Below, piece after piece: positions 35,339-43,232 of a stretch of 64,000 nt of DNA (positions are counted from its first letter, which is position 1; every line of letters starts with the position of its first letter). Source of the stretch: [Clostridium] innocuum (GTDB lineage: Bacteria; Bacillota_I; Bacilli_A; Erysipelotrichales; Erysipelotrichaceae); the NCBI GenBank assembly GCA_012317185.1, contig CP048838.1, forward strand, positions 3,534,001 through 3,598,000. Reading direction: 5' to 3'. A model generated the notes under the pieces. It was given only the letters and a program-made list of their open reading frames with translations, ran no database searches and was not told the DNA's origin. The position numbers and the translations under genes were made by a program.

Positions 35339-35483
35339 CTAGCTTATTTGTACCTTGCGGTATCAACCAAGTTTTGCCTTTAAGTATAGCACCATTCACT
35401 CTTCCTTCGTTACAAAGTGCAGATACGCGCCTTCTTGAAACTTTCCATATTTTTGATATTTCTGCAGTAGTTAAAAAATTCAT
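35298..35483 (-). CDS. Small HTH DNA-binding protein (excisionase/MerR-like)
   Basis: A protein of 61 residues. MNFLTTAEISKIWKVSRRRV is a winged-helix start of the excisionase/MerR type, followed by SALCNEGRVNGAILKGKTWL and IP, the usual wing. Such proteins act as recombination directionality factors or as small regulators. The 3' end overlaps the nuclease gene by 41 bases, so they are translated together and may form one functional unit. AATGG-type spacing and a GGAGG site upstream support the start. Confidence 0.8.
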   Translation of the reverse strand: MNFLTTAEISKIWKVSRRRVSALCNEGRVNGAILKGKTWLIPQGTNKLDDPRRIQKNAHCD

Positions 35484-35639
35484 GAACTCCCTCCATTTTT
35501 AACCATAACCCTTTTATTATTATATTCCCATATAGGAATAGTTTCAACAGGTTATACACAATAATGCTATCCACTCACCTCACTTTCATAACAATTCTAT
35601 CTCCACAACCCTACCCGTTTTCATCCTGTCAACTCAACC

Positions 35640-35658
35640 CTACGGATAAAATCCGTAG
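35640..35658. repeat. 8-bp inverted repeat hairpin
   Basis: CTACGGAT / ATCCGTAG with a 3-base AAA loop. Function not known. Confidence 0.5.
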
Positions 35659-35679
35659 ATATGTTCCCTAAAAGAAAAA

Positions 35680-35723
35680 TCCGTGATTTGATTCCCGGTA
35701 TGCACCCGAACTCAAATCACGGA
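35680..35723 (-). terminator. 12-bp hairpin terminator facing left
   Basis: TCCGTGATTTGA / TCAAATCACGGA around a 20-base loop. On the minus strand it is followed by TTTTTC. It could end the long minus-strand redox operon, although it lies 320 bases after the last gene. Confidence 0.65.
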
Positions 35724-35838
35724 AATCCCTTTATTTCAAGCCTTTTCTACACTCTATTTTTCAACCCTTGACATCAATACGACACACTCAACGTGGCTCG
35801 ACAGGATAGGAAGAATGTCAAGTCGCAACGTCCGTTTT

Positions 35839-35880
35839 GGGGAATTGGTCAATCGAATTTTACGTTAAGGGGAATTGGTC
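35839..35880. repeat. Direct repeat GGGGAATTGGTC, two copies 30 bases apart
   Basis: Exact 12-base copies start at 35839 and 35869. They may be protein-binding sites or traces of a mobile-element end; no family was recognised. Confidence 0.6.
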
Positions 35881-36043
35881 GAGAGTCATTTTCGGGTATT
35901 TTTATGTACTCTGCGTTCAAGAGAACATATCCACTTCTTCAAATCACTTTTTTATAATCTTACCATAACTCATGGGATTCTACAATCAGAGCCACAGGTC
36001 AAAAACAGCACCCAAGACTTTTTATGTCATGAGTGCTGTTTGC

Positions 36044-36697
36044 TTATAACTTTAAGGAATCAATCCATTCCTGTATCTCGTCCGTATCGCTACTACCTGA
36101 AAGGCGCTTTCCTTCAAGCCAGTTGGCGTTCGGTGATAATGCCTTCAGATTTTCTGTGCTTGTGGCGATTCCGCTGCCTCCGGAGGTGCAGAAATTTGCC
36201 AGCACCTTGCCCGAAAAATCATAGCTCTCCATAAATGTATTCATAATTCGTGGTTCCATTCCCCACCAGATAGGATGCCCGATCAGCACAACTTCATACT
36301 GATCCATATTCTCAATGCTGCCGGAAATAGACGGTCTTGCATTTTTGTCCTGCTGTTCACGATTGGCACGGCAGTTATCATCATTATAATTAAGGTCGTC
36401 CTCACTATAGGGTTCTGCAGGAATGATTTCAAAGTAATCTGCTCCCGTAACTTCAACTATTTTCTCTGCCACAGCTTTTGTATTCCCGGTTGCAGAGAAA
36501 CATACGACAAGAATTTTTGTATCATTTTTCGTCTGCTCGGAAGCTGTATTTGATTCTTCTGCTTCATTGAAACTCGATGCAGAAGGTTGATTCGTATCGT
36601 TATCGGCTGTTGACGAGCTTTCCGTACCATTTGCTGCACAAGCAGCAAGTGACAAAATAAGAATCACAGTTATAAACAGTCCCATTATCTTTTTCAT
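36044..36697 (-). CDS. Flavodoxin-like lipoprotein
   Basis: A protein of 217 residues. The N-terminus is a lipoprotein signal (MKKIMGLFITVILILSLAAC with the lipobox LAAC), then a serine/threonine/asparagine-rich tether, then a flavodoxin domain from about residue 60. The FMN-phosphate loop is CFSATGNTKAVAEK, and GHPIWWGMEPRI and CTSGGSGIATS are the other flavodoxin loops. It should be anchored outside the membrane. The start follows AGGAGG and replaces a longer reading without a signal. It is the last gene of the redox operon, 17 bases after the flavoprotein gene. Confidence 0.88.
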   Translation of the reverse strand: MKKIMGLFITVILILSLAACAANGTESSSTADNDTNQPSASSFNEAEESNTASEQTKNDTKILVVCFSATGNTKAVAEKIVEVTGADYFEIIPAEPYSEDDLNYNDDNCRANREQQDKNARPSISGSIENMDQYEVVLIGHPIWWGMEPRIMNTFMESYDFSGKVLANFCTSGGSGIATSTENLKALSPNANWLEGKRLSGSSDTDEIQEWIDSLKL

Positions 36698-36714
36698 AAA
36701 ATCTTTTCCTCCTA

Positions 36715-37248
36715 TTACACAGACTTGCCAAACTGATATGCTTTTTGCATATGTACGGACTCCTTTGTCGTTTCCGGTGTACCACAACCCGTACCGAGTA
36801 CTATTCCGCAATTTTCAAAATTCATATAGCGGCATAGCTTTTCATAATAGCTTGCGCAATATGGCATAACATCCTCATTGTCATCCCAGGCGGCAGTAAT
36901 GAGAACCGCTTTCAGATGTTTCCCTGACAATTTCATTGTGTAGCTGTAAAATCGGTCAATCACCATTTTAAGCTGTGAACTGACACCAAAGTAATAGATC
37001 GGTGTTGCAAAGACCACCATATCCGATGAAAGCAGGGTATCTCTAATCGTTTGATTGTCGTCCTTATGAACACACTCTCCGTTCATACCACAATGCCCAC
37101 ATCCCAAGCACGGATGCATATCCATATGTGCAGCGTCCAAAACTGTGACGTTGTGTCCTGCTTCCTTTGCACCTCGCATAAATTCCTTTGCCAGCGTATT
37201 GGAAGAACCACTTTTATGCGGGCTTCCCTGTAAAACTGCTATCTTCAT
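36715..37248 (-). CDS. Iron-sulfur-flavoprotein-like NAD(P)H-dependent reductase
   Basis: A protein of 177 residues with a flavodoxin fold: GSPHKSGSSNTLAKEF binds FMN phosphate and ATPIYYFGVSSQLK binds the ring. The loop CLGCGHCGMNGEC has cysteines spaced C-2-C-2-C-5-C, the compact motif that holds a 4Fe-4S cluster in Isf-type flavoproteins. It probably passes electrons from NAD(P)H or ferredoxin to an unknown acceptor. AGGAGG lies just before MKIAVLQG. It is paralogous to the gene at 41248. Confidence 0.85.
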   Translation of the reverse strand: MKIAVLQGSPHKSGSSNTLAKEFMRGAKEAGHNVTVLDAAHMDMHPCLGCGHCGMNGECVHKDDNQTIRDTLLSSDMVVFATPIYYFGVSSQLKMVIDRFYSYTMKLSGKHLKAVLITAAWDDNEDVMPYCASYYEKLCRYMNFENCGIVLGTGCGTPETTKESVHMQKAYQFGKSV

Positions 37249-37264
37249 TTTCAAAACCTCCTGC

Positions 37265-37621
37265 TTATTCATCTTTCAAAATAAGGGTTGCCATTATATT
37301 TCCCTTACCGAGTACCTTTTTCAGTTCCTTCTCCGTAAGATTCACCACTTTTCCAAGCCTGGTGAACTTCCAAGTGTTAGGCGCATAATAAATCACCAGC
37401 AGATTTCCCTCGGAGAGAATAACATCTCCCGCCTTTGTGGTAATCTGCTTATCGTTGCGCGGCAGCCTTGTACCAAGATTACCAAACTTCTCCATATGGG
37501 CGTAATCCTTCATGGGAATTGTAATGGACCCCTGACGAAGTAATTCTTTCATTGCATCGACGGAACTGTTCTGTTCCAGTTTGATTTGGATGGCTGTTCC
37601 ATTCACTTCCATAATCATCAT
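37265..37621 (-). CDS. Cyclophilin-like-fold protein, copy 1
   Basis: A protein of 118 residues matching the cyclophilin-like family (beta-barrel), with NGTAIQIKLEQNSSVDAMKE near the start, FGNLGTRLPRND in the middle, and ILSEGNLLVIYYAPN later. The family lacks proven isomerase activity. It has no signal peptide, so it is cytoplasmic. It lies between the flavoprotein and the aldo/keto reductase in the same operon. Two further members are encoded at 39704 and 41785. Confidence 0.82.
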   Translation of the reverse strand: MMIMEVNGTAIQIKLEQNSSVDAMKELLRQGSITIPMKDYAHMEKFGNLGTRLPRNDKQITTKAGDVILSEGNLLVIYYAPNTWKFTRLGKVVNLTEKELKKVLGKGNIMATLILKDE

Positions 37622-37637
37622 TGCTCATATCCTCCGT

Positions 37638-38513
37638 TTACAGGCTGGTCAGCACCGGGTTATTCAGATAGTCATACAGTCTGTCGATTTCACTTGGCTT
37701 TGAGCAGTCCAGCATAGACGGCATATTTTGATTCAGTTCTTCAATTTGCTTCATATCATCACTATCCAGTTCAAAATCCCAGACCGCCATGTTTTCTTCC
37801 ATACGGTTTTTGTGAACCGATTTTGGAATGATAACGACACCCTGCTGAATATCCCAGCGCAGAATAATCTGCGGTACGGTTTTCCCGTGTTTTTCTGCGA
37901 TTCTTTGCAGCACAGGTTCTGTAAACATTCCTTTTAAGCCTTCCGCAAATGGCGCCCACCCTTCAGGCTGTATCTCAAACTTCTTCATAATCGCAAGTTC
38001 TTCCGTTCTTTGATAATGCGGATGCCGTTCAATCTGATTTACCATAGGTCTGATTCTTGCGTTATAGCAAAGATCCATCAGCCTTGCCCCGTCAAAGTTA
38101 CAGACACCGATGGCACGGATTTTTCCCGCTTCATACAAATCCTCCATTGCCCGCCAGGCGCCATAGTAATCGCCAAGAGGCATATGGATCAGATACAAAT
38201 CCAGATAATCCAGTCCCAGCTTATTCAATGATTCATAGAAAGCCTGTATGGTCTTGCCATATCCCATCTGCTGAATATAGGCTTTTGTGGTGATAAACAG
38301 TTCTTCACGCTTTACCATGCCTGCGGCGATGGCTTTCTTTACTGCACTTCCTAACGCTTCTTCATTTTTGTAAGAGCTTGCTGTATCCAGCAGGCGATAG
38401 CCCGCTTCAATGGCATCCAGGATAACCTGTTCGCACTGCGTATCCGGCACCTGAAATACACCAAACCCTTCCATCGGCATTTCAATCCCATTGCTTAATT
38501 TTACATTTTCCAT
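37638..38513 (-). CDS. Aldo/keto reductase
   Basis: A protein of 291 residues. Catalytic residues of the family are seen: the aspartate and tyrosine in LLDTASSYKNEEALG, the lysine in FITTKAYIQQ, and the histidine in YLIHMPLGDY. The cofactor region is IIPKSVHKNRMEENM, which binds NADPH. It reduces aldehydes or ketones. Its start codon overlaps the end of the MFS gene by 13 bases, so they are coupled. The position inside a redox operon suggests detoxification of a carbonyl or quinone compound. Confidence 0.92.
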   Translation of the reverse strand: MENVKLSNGIEMPMEGFGVFQVPDTQCEQVILDAIEAGYRLLDTASSYKNEEALGSAVKKAIAAGMVKREELFITTKAYIQQMGYGKTIQAFYESLNKLGLDYLDLYLIHMPLGDYYGAWRAMEDLYEAGKIRAIGVCNFDGARLMDLCYNARIRPMVNQIERHPHYQRTEELAIMKKFEIQPEGWAPFAEGLKGMFTEPVLQRIAEKHGKTVPQIILRWDIQQGVVIIPKSVHKNRMEENMAVWDFELDSDDMKQIEELNQNMPSMLDCSKPSEIDRLYDYLNNPVLTSL

Positions 38514-39697
38514 TCTAAGTTCTTACCTCCTTCATTCGCTGTGATTATTGATTTTTCCATTCCCATTTTCAAAAGTATTGCAACAAAACCGACTGCAACA
38601 AATATGAATGTTCCCATCAGTGCATAGCGTGTATCCATCGCCGTAATAAATAACCCACAAATAAATGTTCCAAATGTGGTACCGAGATTCGCTGAGGTCA
38701 GATACAGCCCGTTGGAAAACTCCGGTGCTTCCGGTCCTGCTTGGGTAATCAGATACTGGTTCACATTGGAATTGATTCCTGCCAATGCTCCGATAACTAC
38801 GATGCAAATTGCTGTGGCAGCCGTCAGTCTTCCCGTCAGAAACAACCCGATATATGCCGCTGCCAAAACAAAGGGCAGGACAAATGTTGACAGCTTTGCA
38901 TTCACTGTGAGAATCTTTCCTGCAATCATATTACCAACAATATTCGCTATTCCATAGAACATCAAAAACAGACTGATGGTAGATGCATTGATTTTTGTAA
39001 TCGTGCCAAAAAAGTCGGAAATATAACTGTAAAAGCCGAATATCGCACCGTTTAAAAACACGACAATAACAATGGACAAAAGCATGGCCGGCTTTTTCAG
39101 CACACCAAGCTGCTTCCCATAGGGTACCGTTCCCATTGTAGGCAGAGAAGGGATAAAAAAGATGGTCAAGACAAATGCAGTCACGTTCACTGCCGCAAAA
39201 AACAGCATGGCAACTGTAAAAGAGGAGTTCGCCGCAATCAGATTGGTAACGGGTACACCAAGCACCATTCCCGCTGATACGCCGATAAATACCTTTGCTA
39301 CGGCCTTTGCCGATTCTTCCGGCTTCACTGCTTTTCCTGCTTCCGTTAATGCCATTGACACATACGCCGGATGAAATGCAGCCGGTACGATACGCGCAAG
39401 CATCAGTACCGTAAAATTCGGCGCAACTGCCGAAATAATATTTGTAATGATGAAAATTCCGCCTGAAACCAGCATCAGCGTTTTCCGGTTCATTTTAGAG
39501 CAAATTAGCGGCATAGTCGGTCCTGCTACGGCTACCACAAGTGCAAAAGCACTGACCAGCCAGCCTGCTGTGGCTATGTTTACCTGAAATTGCTCTGCAA
39601 TCATCGGCAGGATTCCTACGATCCCCATTTCCGTATTAAGAATTCCAAAAACGCCGAATGTAAGTATTAAAATCATTCTACTGCTTTTCTTATCCAT
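38501..39697 (-). CDS. Major facilitator superfamily transporter (AraJ/arabinose-efflux type)
   Basis: A protein of 398 residues with twelve predicted membrane segments. The N-terminal half carries MGIVGILPMIAEQFQVNIA and TAGWLVSAFALVVAVAGP, typical of the drug:H+ antiporter-1 group near AraJ and YdhP. The motif PLICSKMNRKTLMLVSG matches the conserved loop between segments 2 and 3. It probably exports a small toxic or amphipathic compound. It lies 6 bases after the cyclophilin-like lipoprotein gene and overlaps the aldo/keto reductase gene. Confidence 0.9.
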   Translation of the reverse strand: MDKKSSRMILILTFGVFGILNTEMGIVGILPMIAEQFQVNIATAGWLVSAFALVVAVAGPTMPLICSKMNRKTLMLVSGGIFIITNIISAVAPNFTVLMLARIVPAAFHPAYVSMALTEAGKAVKPEESAKAVAKVFIGVSAGMVLGVPVTNLIAANSSFTVAMLFFAAVNVTAFVLTIFFIPSLPTMGTVPYGKQLGVLKKPAMLLSIVIVVFLNGAIFGFYSYISDFFGTITKINASTISLFLMFYGIANIVGNMIAGKILTVNAKLSTFVLPFVLAAAYIGLFLTGRLTAATAICIVVIGALAGINSNVNQYLITQAGPEAPEFSNGLYLTSANLGTTFGTFICGLFITAMDTRYALMGTFIFVAVGFVAILLKMGMEKSIITANEGGKNLEWKM

Positions 39698-39703
39698 TTC
39701 CGC

Positions 39704-40255
39704 TTATTCTCCCGTATATATTGAAACCGTAATCGTACCGCTGAGCTTTTCAATATTCTCCTTACCGGAAACAACCTCTCCAAGTCCATACAGACTGCCG
39801 TTTGGATTGCAGTAATCATAAAACATTACCACGTCTCCCCAAGGAGAATAGTAGGACAATGTTCCTGCCTCACCGCTGCTTAAAGGCGTATCTGAGGTAT
39901 CAAGCTTCTGCGGCGGATAAAAGGTCATTTCATTGTTACTGAAAGGTTCCACCTCCATCGTTAAGGGCAACTGCTCATAAAGAGTCTTTGCCGCATTGCT
40001 GTTATTCAGTTCATATATGATTTCATTGTCTGCTGATTTTACTGAGATTTTCATCGTTTCTTCCTCCTCGATATTATTGGATTCACTTTCTGTCAGATTT
40101 TCTACTTCCTGACTTTGTGTTTCGTCCTCTTTATTTCGCGCTTGTTCTGCTGTGCTGCTTTCATCGGCTATGCTTTGTGTGGATGCAGGGCTTTGACACC
40201 CTGTTACACACCACATCAAAACAGCAAAAATCAGCAATATGGTCATTTTTCTCAT
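39704..40255 (-). CDS. Cyclophilin-like-fold lipoprotein, copy 2
   Basis: A protein of 183 residues. A lipoprotein signal (MRKMTILLIFAVLMWCVTGC) is followed by a long glutamate/serine-rich tether (about 40 residues), then a cyclophilin-like domain: MKISVKSADNEIIYELNNSN, FSNNEMTFYPPQ, YSPWGDVVMFYDYCNPNGSL and GEVVSGKENIEKLSG. It should sit on the outer face of the membrane. AGGAT and a spacing of eight favour the ATG at 40255 over the one two codons earlier. It pairs with the flavodoxin lipoprotein as the second exported protein of the operon. Confidence 0.83.
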   Translation of the reverse strand: MRKMTILLIFAVLMWCVTGCQSPASTQSIADESSTAEQARNKEDETQSQEVENLTESESNNIEEEETMKISVKSADNEIIYELNNSNAAKTLYEQLPLTMEVEPFSNNEMTFYPPQKLDTSDTPLSSGEAGTLSYYSPWGDVVMFYDYCNPNGSLYGLGEVVSGKENIEKLSGTITVSIYTGE

Positions 40256-40271
40256 ACGCATATCCTCACGC

Positions 40272-41213
40272 TTATTTCAGGTTTTTACGCAGAAAACTTT
40301 CAATTTTATCAAACGGGATTCTGTCCGTTCTGTCATACAGGTCGATATGCTCCGCATCCTCTACAATATAGAGTTCTTTCGGCTCGGCAGCTCTCTCATA
40401 CACCTGTTCGCTAAAGAAGCGTGACGCTGCTCTGTCGCCTACGATCATCAGGATCGGACGAGGAGAGATTTCGTCTACATGGTCAAGCAATGAATAATTC
40501 ATAAACGACAAATCGCTTGTTGTGGTGAACCCCGCCTGTGCATTTGGATGATGTCCTCTCTTGACACCATAAAAACGATAAAATTCATCGGATACAGGAT
40601 CAAGACCTTCGGGGACCTTATCCACAGGCTCTTCGGGAAATGACGGAATCCACTCCGGACAGCCGTTCTTTGCATCAATCCAGCGCTGAGCAGACAGTCT
40701 TTCTTTGTTTTTCTGAAGCGTTTCTTTGTCTGTACCCAGTCTGGAAGCCGCACTCATATCATACATACTTGCTGTGATAACCGCTCTGATTCTGGTATCC
40801 ACCTGTGCCGCTGACAAAGAGAATCCACCGCTGCCGCAGATTCCGATTGCAGCAATCTTATCTCTGTCTACAAAAGGAAAAAGTCCAAGATAATCTACGC
40901 CTGCGCTGATGTTCTCGCTGAACAAATCGGGTGAGGACACATGGCGGGGTTCTCCGGCACTTTCTCCCATATAACAGGGATCAAAGGTCAGCACAACAAA
41001 GCCTCTCTGTGCCAGCTCGTTTGCGTATACACAGGGACCCTGTTCTTTCACGCCGCCGTAAGGCGCGCCCACAACAACAGCCGTATACTTTTTGCTTTTA
41101 TCCATATCCTTCGGAGTATACAAATCTCCTGCAAGGGTAATTCCGTAGCGGTTGTTGTAACGAATGTGTTTTCTTTCAACCTCATCACTCAATCTGCAAA
41201 TGTAATGACTCAT
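40272..41213 (-). CDS. Alpha/beta hydrolase
   Basis: A protein of 313 residues of the YcjY/dienelactone-hydrolase-like group. The nucleophile elbow is AIGICGSGGFSLS, with cysteine at the nucleophile position. The acid is probably in ILMIVGDRAAS and the histidine in DAEHIDLYDR, completing the triad. Start LSDEVERKHIRYNNRYGITL then GDLYTP is typical of the family. No signal peptide. It may hydrolyse an ester or lactone of the compound handled by this operon. AAAGGATG lies before the ATG. Confidence 0.87.
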   Translation of the reverse strand: MSHYICRLSDEVERKHIRYNNRYGITLAGDLYTPKDMDKSKKYTAVVVGAPYGGVKEQGPCVYANELAQRGFVVLTFDPCYMGESAGEPRHVSSPDLFSENISAGVDYLGLFPFVDRDKIAAIGICGSGGFSLSAAQVDTRIRAVITASMYDMSAASRLGTDKETLQKNKERLSAQRWIDAKNGCPEWIPSFPEEPVDKVPEGLDPVSDEFYRFYGVKRGHHPNAQAGFTTTSDLSFMNYSLLDHVDEISPRPILMIVGDRAASRFFSEQVYERAAEPKELYIVEDAEHIDLYDRTDRIPFDKIESFLRKNLK

Positions 41214-41247
41214 TTTTTATCATCCTTTCATTTTACTGTTATATTTT

Positions 41248-41772
41248 TTATGCAGTCAGACTGCGTCCAAACTGATATAATTCGTCCAGTTTTTCTGCTG
41301 ATTTGTTCTGCTCGCCATAAGCTGTGAACACACCGAGATCTTGAAGCTTCATATACTCAATAAACCCATAGTGGTATGAATAAACCGCTCCATCGTAAAC
41401 ATCATCTGCGCCTGAGCTTAAAATAAGCGCCGCCTTTTTCAGATTTTTAGGAATCCCGATGTTATAGGTTCTGGTAATGGCACATTGAAGCTGACCGGAG
41501 ATATGCAGATAATAAACCGGAGATGCCAGTACAATCATATCCGCCTGCTCAAAGTGCGGATAAATCTTCTGCATATCATCCTCCTGTATACAGTTTCCGT
41601 TTCCTTTGGTGTGGCAGTATTCGCAGCCCAAACATCCTGCAATCTTCATATGACAAACCGAAAAAACATCAATCTGATTTCCGGCATCTTTCGCTCCCCG
41701 TATAAATGCATCCACCATAGCCGCCGTATTCCCCTTCGGACGGGGGCTGCCGTTTAAAACAAGTATTTTCAC
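41248..41772 (-). CDS. Iron-sulfur-flavoprotein-like reductase, paralogue
   Basis: A protein of 174 residues starting with GTG after AGGAGG. FMN loops are LNGSPRPKGNTAAMVDAF and ASPVYYLHISGQLQCA. The cysteine motif is CLGCEYCHTKGNGNC, spaced C-2-C-2-C-6-C, which fits the compact 4Fe-4S motif of Isf-type flavoproteins. It is related to the protein at 36715. It follows the cyclophilin-like gene at 41785 by 12 bases. Confidence 0.85.
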   Translation of the reverse strand: MKILVLNGSPRPKGNTAAMVDAFIRGAKDAGNQIDVFSVCHMKIAGCLGCEYCHTKGNGNCIQEDDMQKIYPHFEQADMIVLASPVYYLHISGQLQCAITRTYNIGIPKNLKKAALILSSGADDVYDGAVYSYHYGFIEYMKLQDLGVFTAYGEQNKSAEKLDELYQFGRSLTA

Positions 41773-41784
41773 AAAAACACCTCC

Positions 41785-42135
41785 TTAATCCGCTGCTGTA
41801 ACAGTAATCTCAATAGCTTTTGGCAAACCCTTAAGATCGTTTACATCTTCCAGTCGCCCAATAATCATCAAATCCTCATAAGCCTTAGATCCTTCCTCTC
41901 CGGCATACAGCAGCGCAAACCATCCACCCGCCAGATTAATATCGCCGTTTTTCCATCCTGCCTGACGCTCATTTGGATCACTTTTTCCTTCCTTGGCAGT
42001 ACAGCAATAATCAATACCGGAATCGTAACCCGCTGTGTGAAATGGCAGGCGTGTTTCAAAATCCTTTGCCGCAACGGTGTCGTTTAATACCGCCGGGATT
42101 TTCCTGTCTCCAATATGTAAGATAATATCTTTCAT
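41785..42135 (-). CDS. Cyclophilin-like-fold protein, copy 3
   Basis: A protein of 116 residues. It starts MKDIILHIGDRKIPAVLNDT and has a GYDSGIDYCCTAKE loop, AGWKNGDINLAGGWFALLYA and VNDLKGLPKAIEITVT, matching the cyclophilin-like family. It has no signal and is probably cytoplasmic. It is the first gene of the redox operon, next to the divergent LysR regulator. AAAGGATGGAG precedes the ATG. Confidence 0.8.
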   Translation of the reverse strand: MKDIILHIGDRKIPAVLNDTVAAKDFETRLPFHTAGYDSGIDYCCTAKEGKSDPNERQAGWKNGDINLAGGWFALLYAGEEGSKAYEDLMIIGRLEDVNDLKGLPKAIEITVTAAD

Positions 42136-42182
42136 GGTTTACTCCATCCTTTCTATTTGAAGTGTACTGTAACCGCCAATCA

Positions 42183-42201
42183 ATTACAAACAGTTGTTAA
42201 T
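42183..42201. promoter_or_regulatory. Candidate LysR operator (ATTA-N11-TAAT)
   Basis: ATTACAAACAGTTGTTAAT is a partial palindrome containing the T-N11-A core typical of LysR-type regulators. It lies in the divergent region between the LysR gene and the redox operon, over the likely -35 region of the operon (TTGTAA, 17 bases, TACACT on the minus strand). Confidence 0.5.
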
Positions 42202-42216
42202 AATGCTTTATCATCG

Positions 42217-42245
42217 TTGACAGGAATAGTTATGTTGCGTATAAT
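42217..42245 (+). promoter_or_regulatory. Consensus sigma-A promoter of the LysR gene
   Basis: TTGACA and TATAAT separated by 17 bases, ending 36 bases before the start codon. Confidence 0.85.
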
Positions 42246-42281
42246 TAAAAGAAGTGAAAACATCGGGAGGAACCTTTGTAT

Positions 42282-43178
42282 ATGATTGAAACAAGATTGT
42301 TCCATTATTTTCTTGCCATTGCAAGAGAACAAAATATAACAAAAGCTGCTGAATCTCTGTATATCACACAGTCCACACTCTCTAAACAGATGATGGATTT
42401 GGAACAGCAGCTGGGGAAACAGCTTTTTATTCGCGGAAAACGGAAAATTACCCTGACGGAAGAAGGTATTTTTTTGCGCAACCGGGCGCAGGAGATTATG
42501 GCACTTATTGAAAATACGGAGTCTGCTCTTCAAACAGATTCCACACACCTATGCGGGGATATCACCATTGGCTGCGGTGAAACCATTGTGATGGATTATA
42601 TTGCCGAAATGTTATTTGCATTTCATACACAGTATCCGGAAGTTAAATTCCATACTCACAGTGGGGATGCTGACACTGTTTTGGAAAGATTGGATATGGG
42701 ATTAGCGGATATGGGATTGCTGCTCGGTCCAATTCGACAAGAAAGGTACGACTATCTCAACATACACAGGAAAGATATATTCGGTCTTTTAATGCCTGAA
42801 AACTGCATATTGGCTGAGCAGGAATTTATCAATATTGACCAGCTAAAAACACTGCCCCTGATTTTGGCAGAGCAAACTTTTTCCGGTCATCAGGACTTAG
42901 ACTGGTTCGGAACAGATGAATCTGTGTTAAATGTAGTTGCAACCTACAATTTAATTCATAACGCTACTTACTTAGTAGAACGAGGTATCGGTTACGCACT
43001 CTGCCTTGATCAATTAGTAAATACTACAGGAAGAAATTTAGCCTTTCGTCCTATCACCCCGGAACTGTCTGTTGATTTATATATCGTAACAAAGAAATAC
43101 CAGGCATTCTCTCCTGCAGCAAAAGCTTTTCTGAATTTGGTAAAGCAAACCATTTCACACCAAATCAATCAAATGTAA
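42282..43178 (+). CDS. LysR-family transcriptional regulator
   Basis: A protein of 298 residues. The N-terminal winged HTH reads FLAIAREQNITKAAESLYIT then QSTLSKQMMDLEQQLGKQLF, a textbook LysR start. The rest is a two-lobed effector domain (IAPEMLF-type strands, GLADMGLLLGPI, ERGIGYALCLDQL). It starts at ATG 42282, with GGGAGG upstream; a TTG two codons earlier is an alternative. It is divergent from the nine-gene redox operon and probably activates it in response to a small molecule. Confidence 0.93.
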   Translation: MIETRLFHYFLAIAREQNITKAAESLYITQSTLSKQMMDLEQQLGKQLFIRGKRKITLTEEGIFLRNRAQEIMALIENTESALQTDSTHLCGDITIGCGETIVMDYIAEMLFAFHTQYPEVKFHTHSGDADTVLERLDMGLADMGLLLGPIRQERYDYLNIHRKDIFGLLMPENCILAEQEFINIDQLKTLPLILAEQTFSGHQDLDWFGTDESVLNVVATYNLIHNATYLVERGIGYALCLDQLVNTTGRNLAFRPITPELSVDLYIVTKKYQAFSPAAKAFLNLVKQTISHQINQM

Positions 43179-43206
43179 GCAAAATATCTGTACAAGCAAA
43201 GTAACA

Positions 43207-43232
43207 AGCACCCTGCAATGCTGCAAGGTGCT
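43207..43232 (+). terminator. Possible terminator after the LysR gene
   Basis: AGCACC-C-TGCA / TGCA-A-GGTGCT forms a hairpin with one mismatch. The downstream sequence is AT-rich but without a clean T-tract. Confidence 0.4.

Larger units (their letters stand above)
35484..36043. other. Intergenic junction region with hairpins and a 12-base direct repeat
   Basis: About 560 bases between the HTH gene and the flavodoxin lipoprotein gene. It contains hairpins at 35640-35658 and 35680-35723 and a direct repeat GGGGAATTGGTC at 35839-35850 and 35869-35880. No open frame of note. The mixture suggests a junction between mobile DNA segments. Confidence 0.5.

Noticed and set aside
42180..42548. A 122-codon minus-strand frame
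   Set aside because: It overlaps the start of the LysR gene and its consensus promoter on the other strand.
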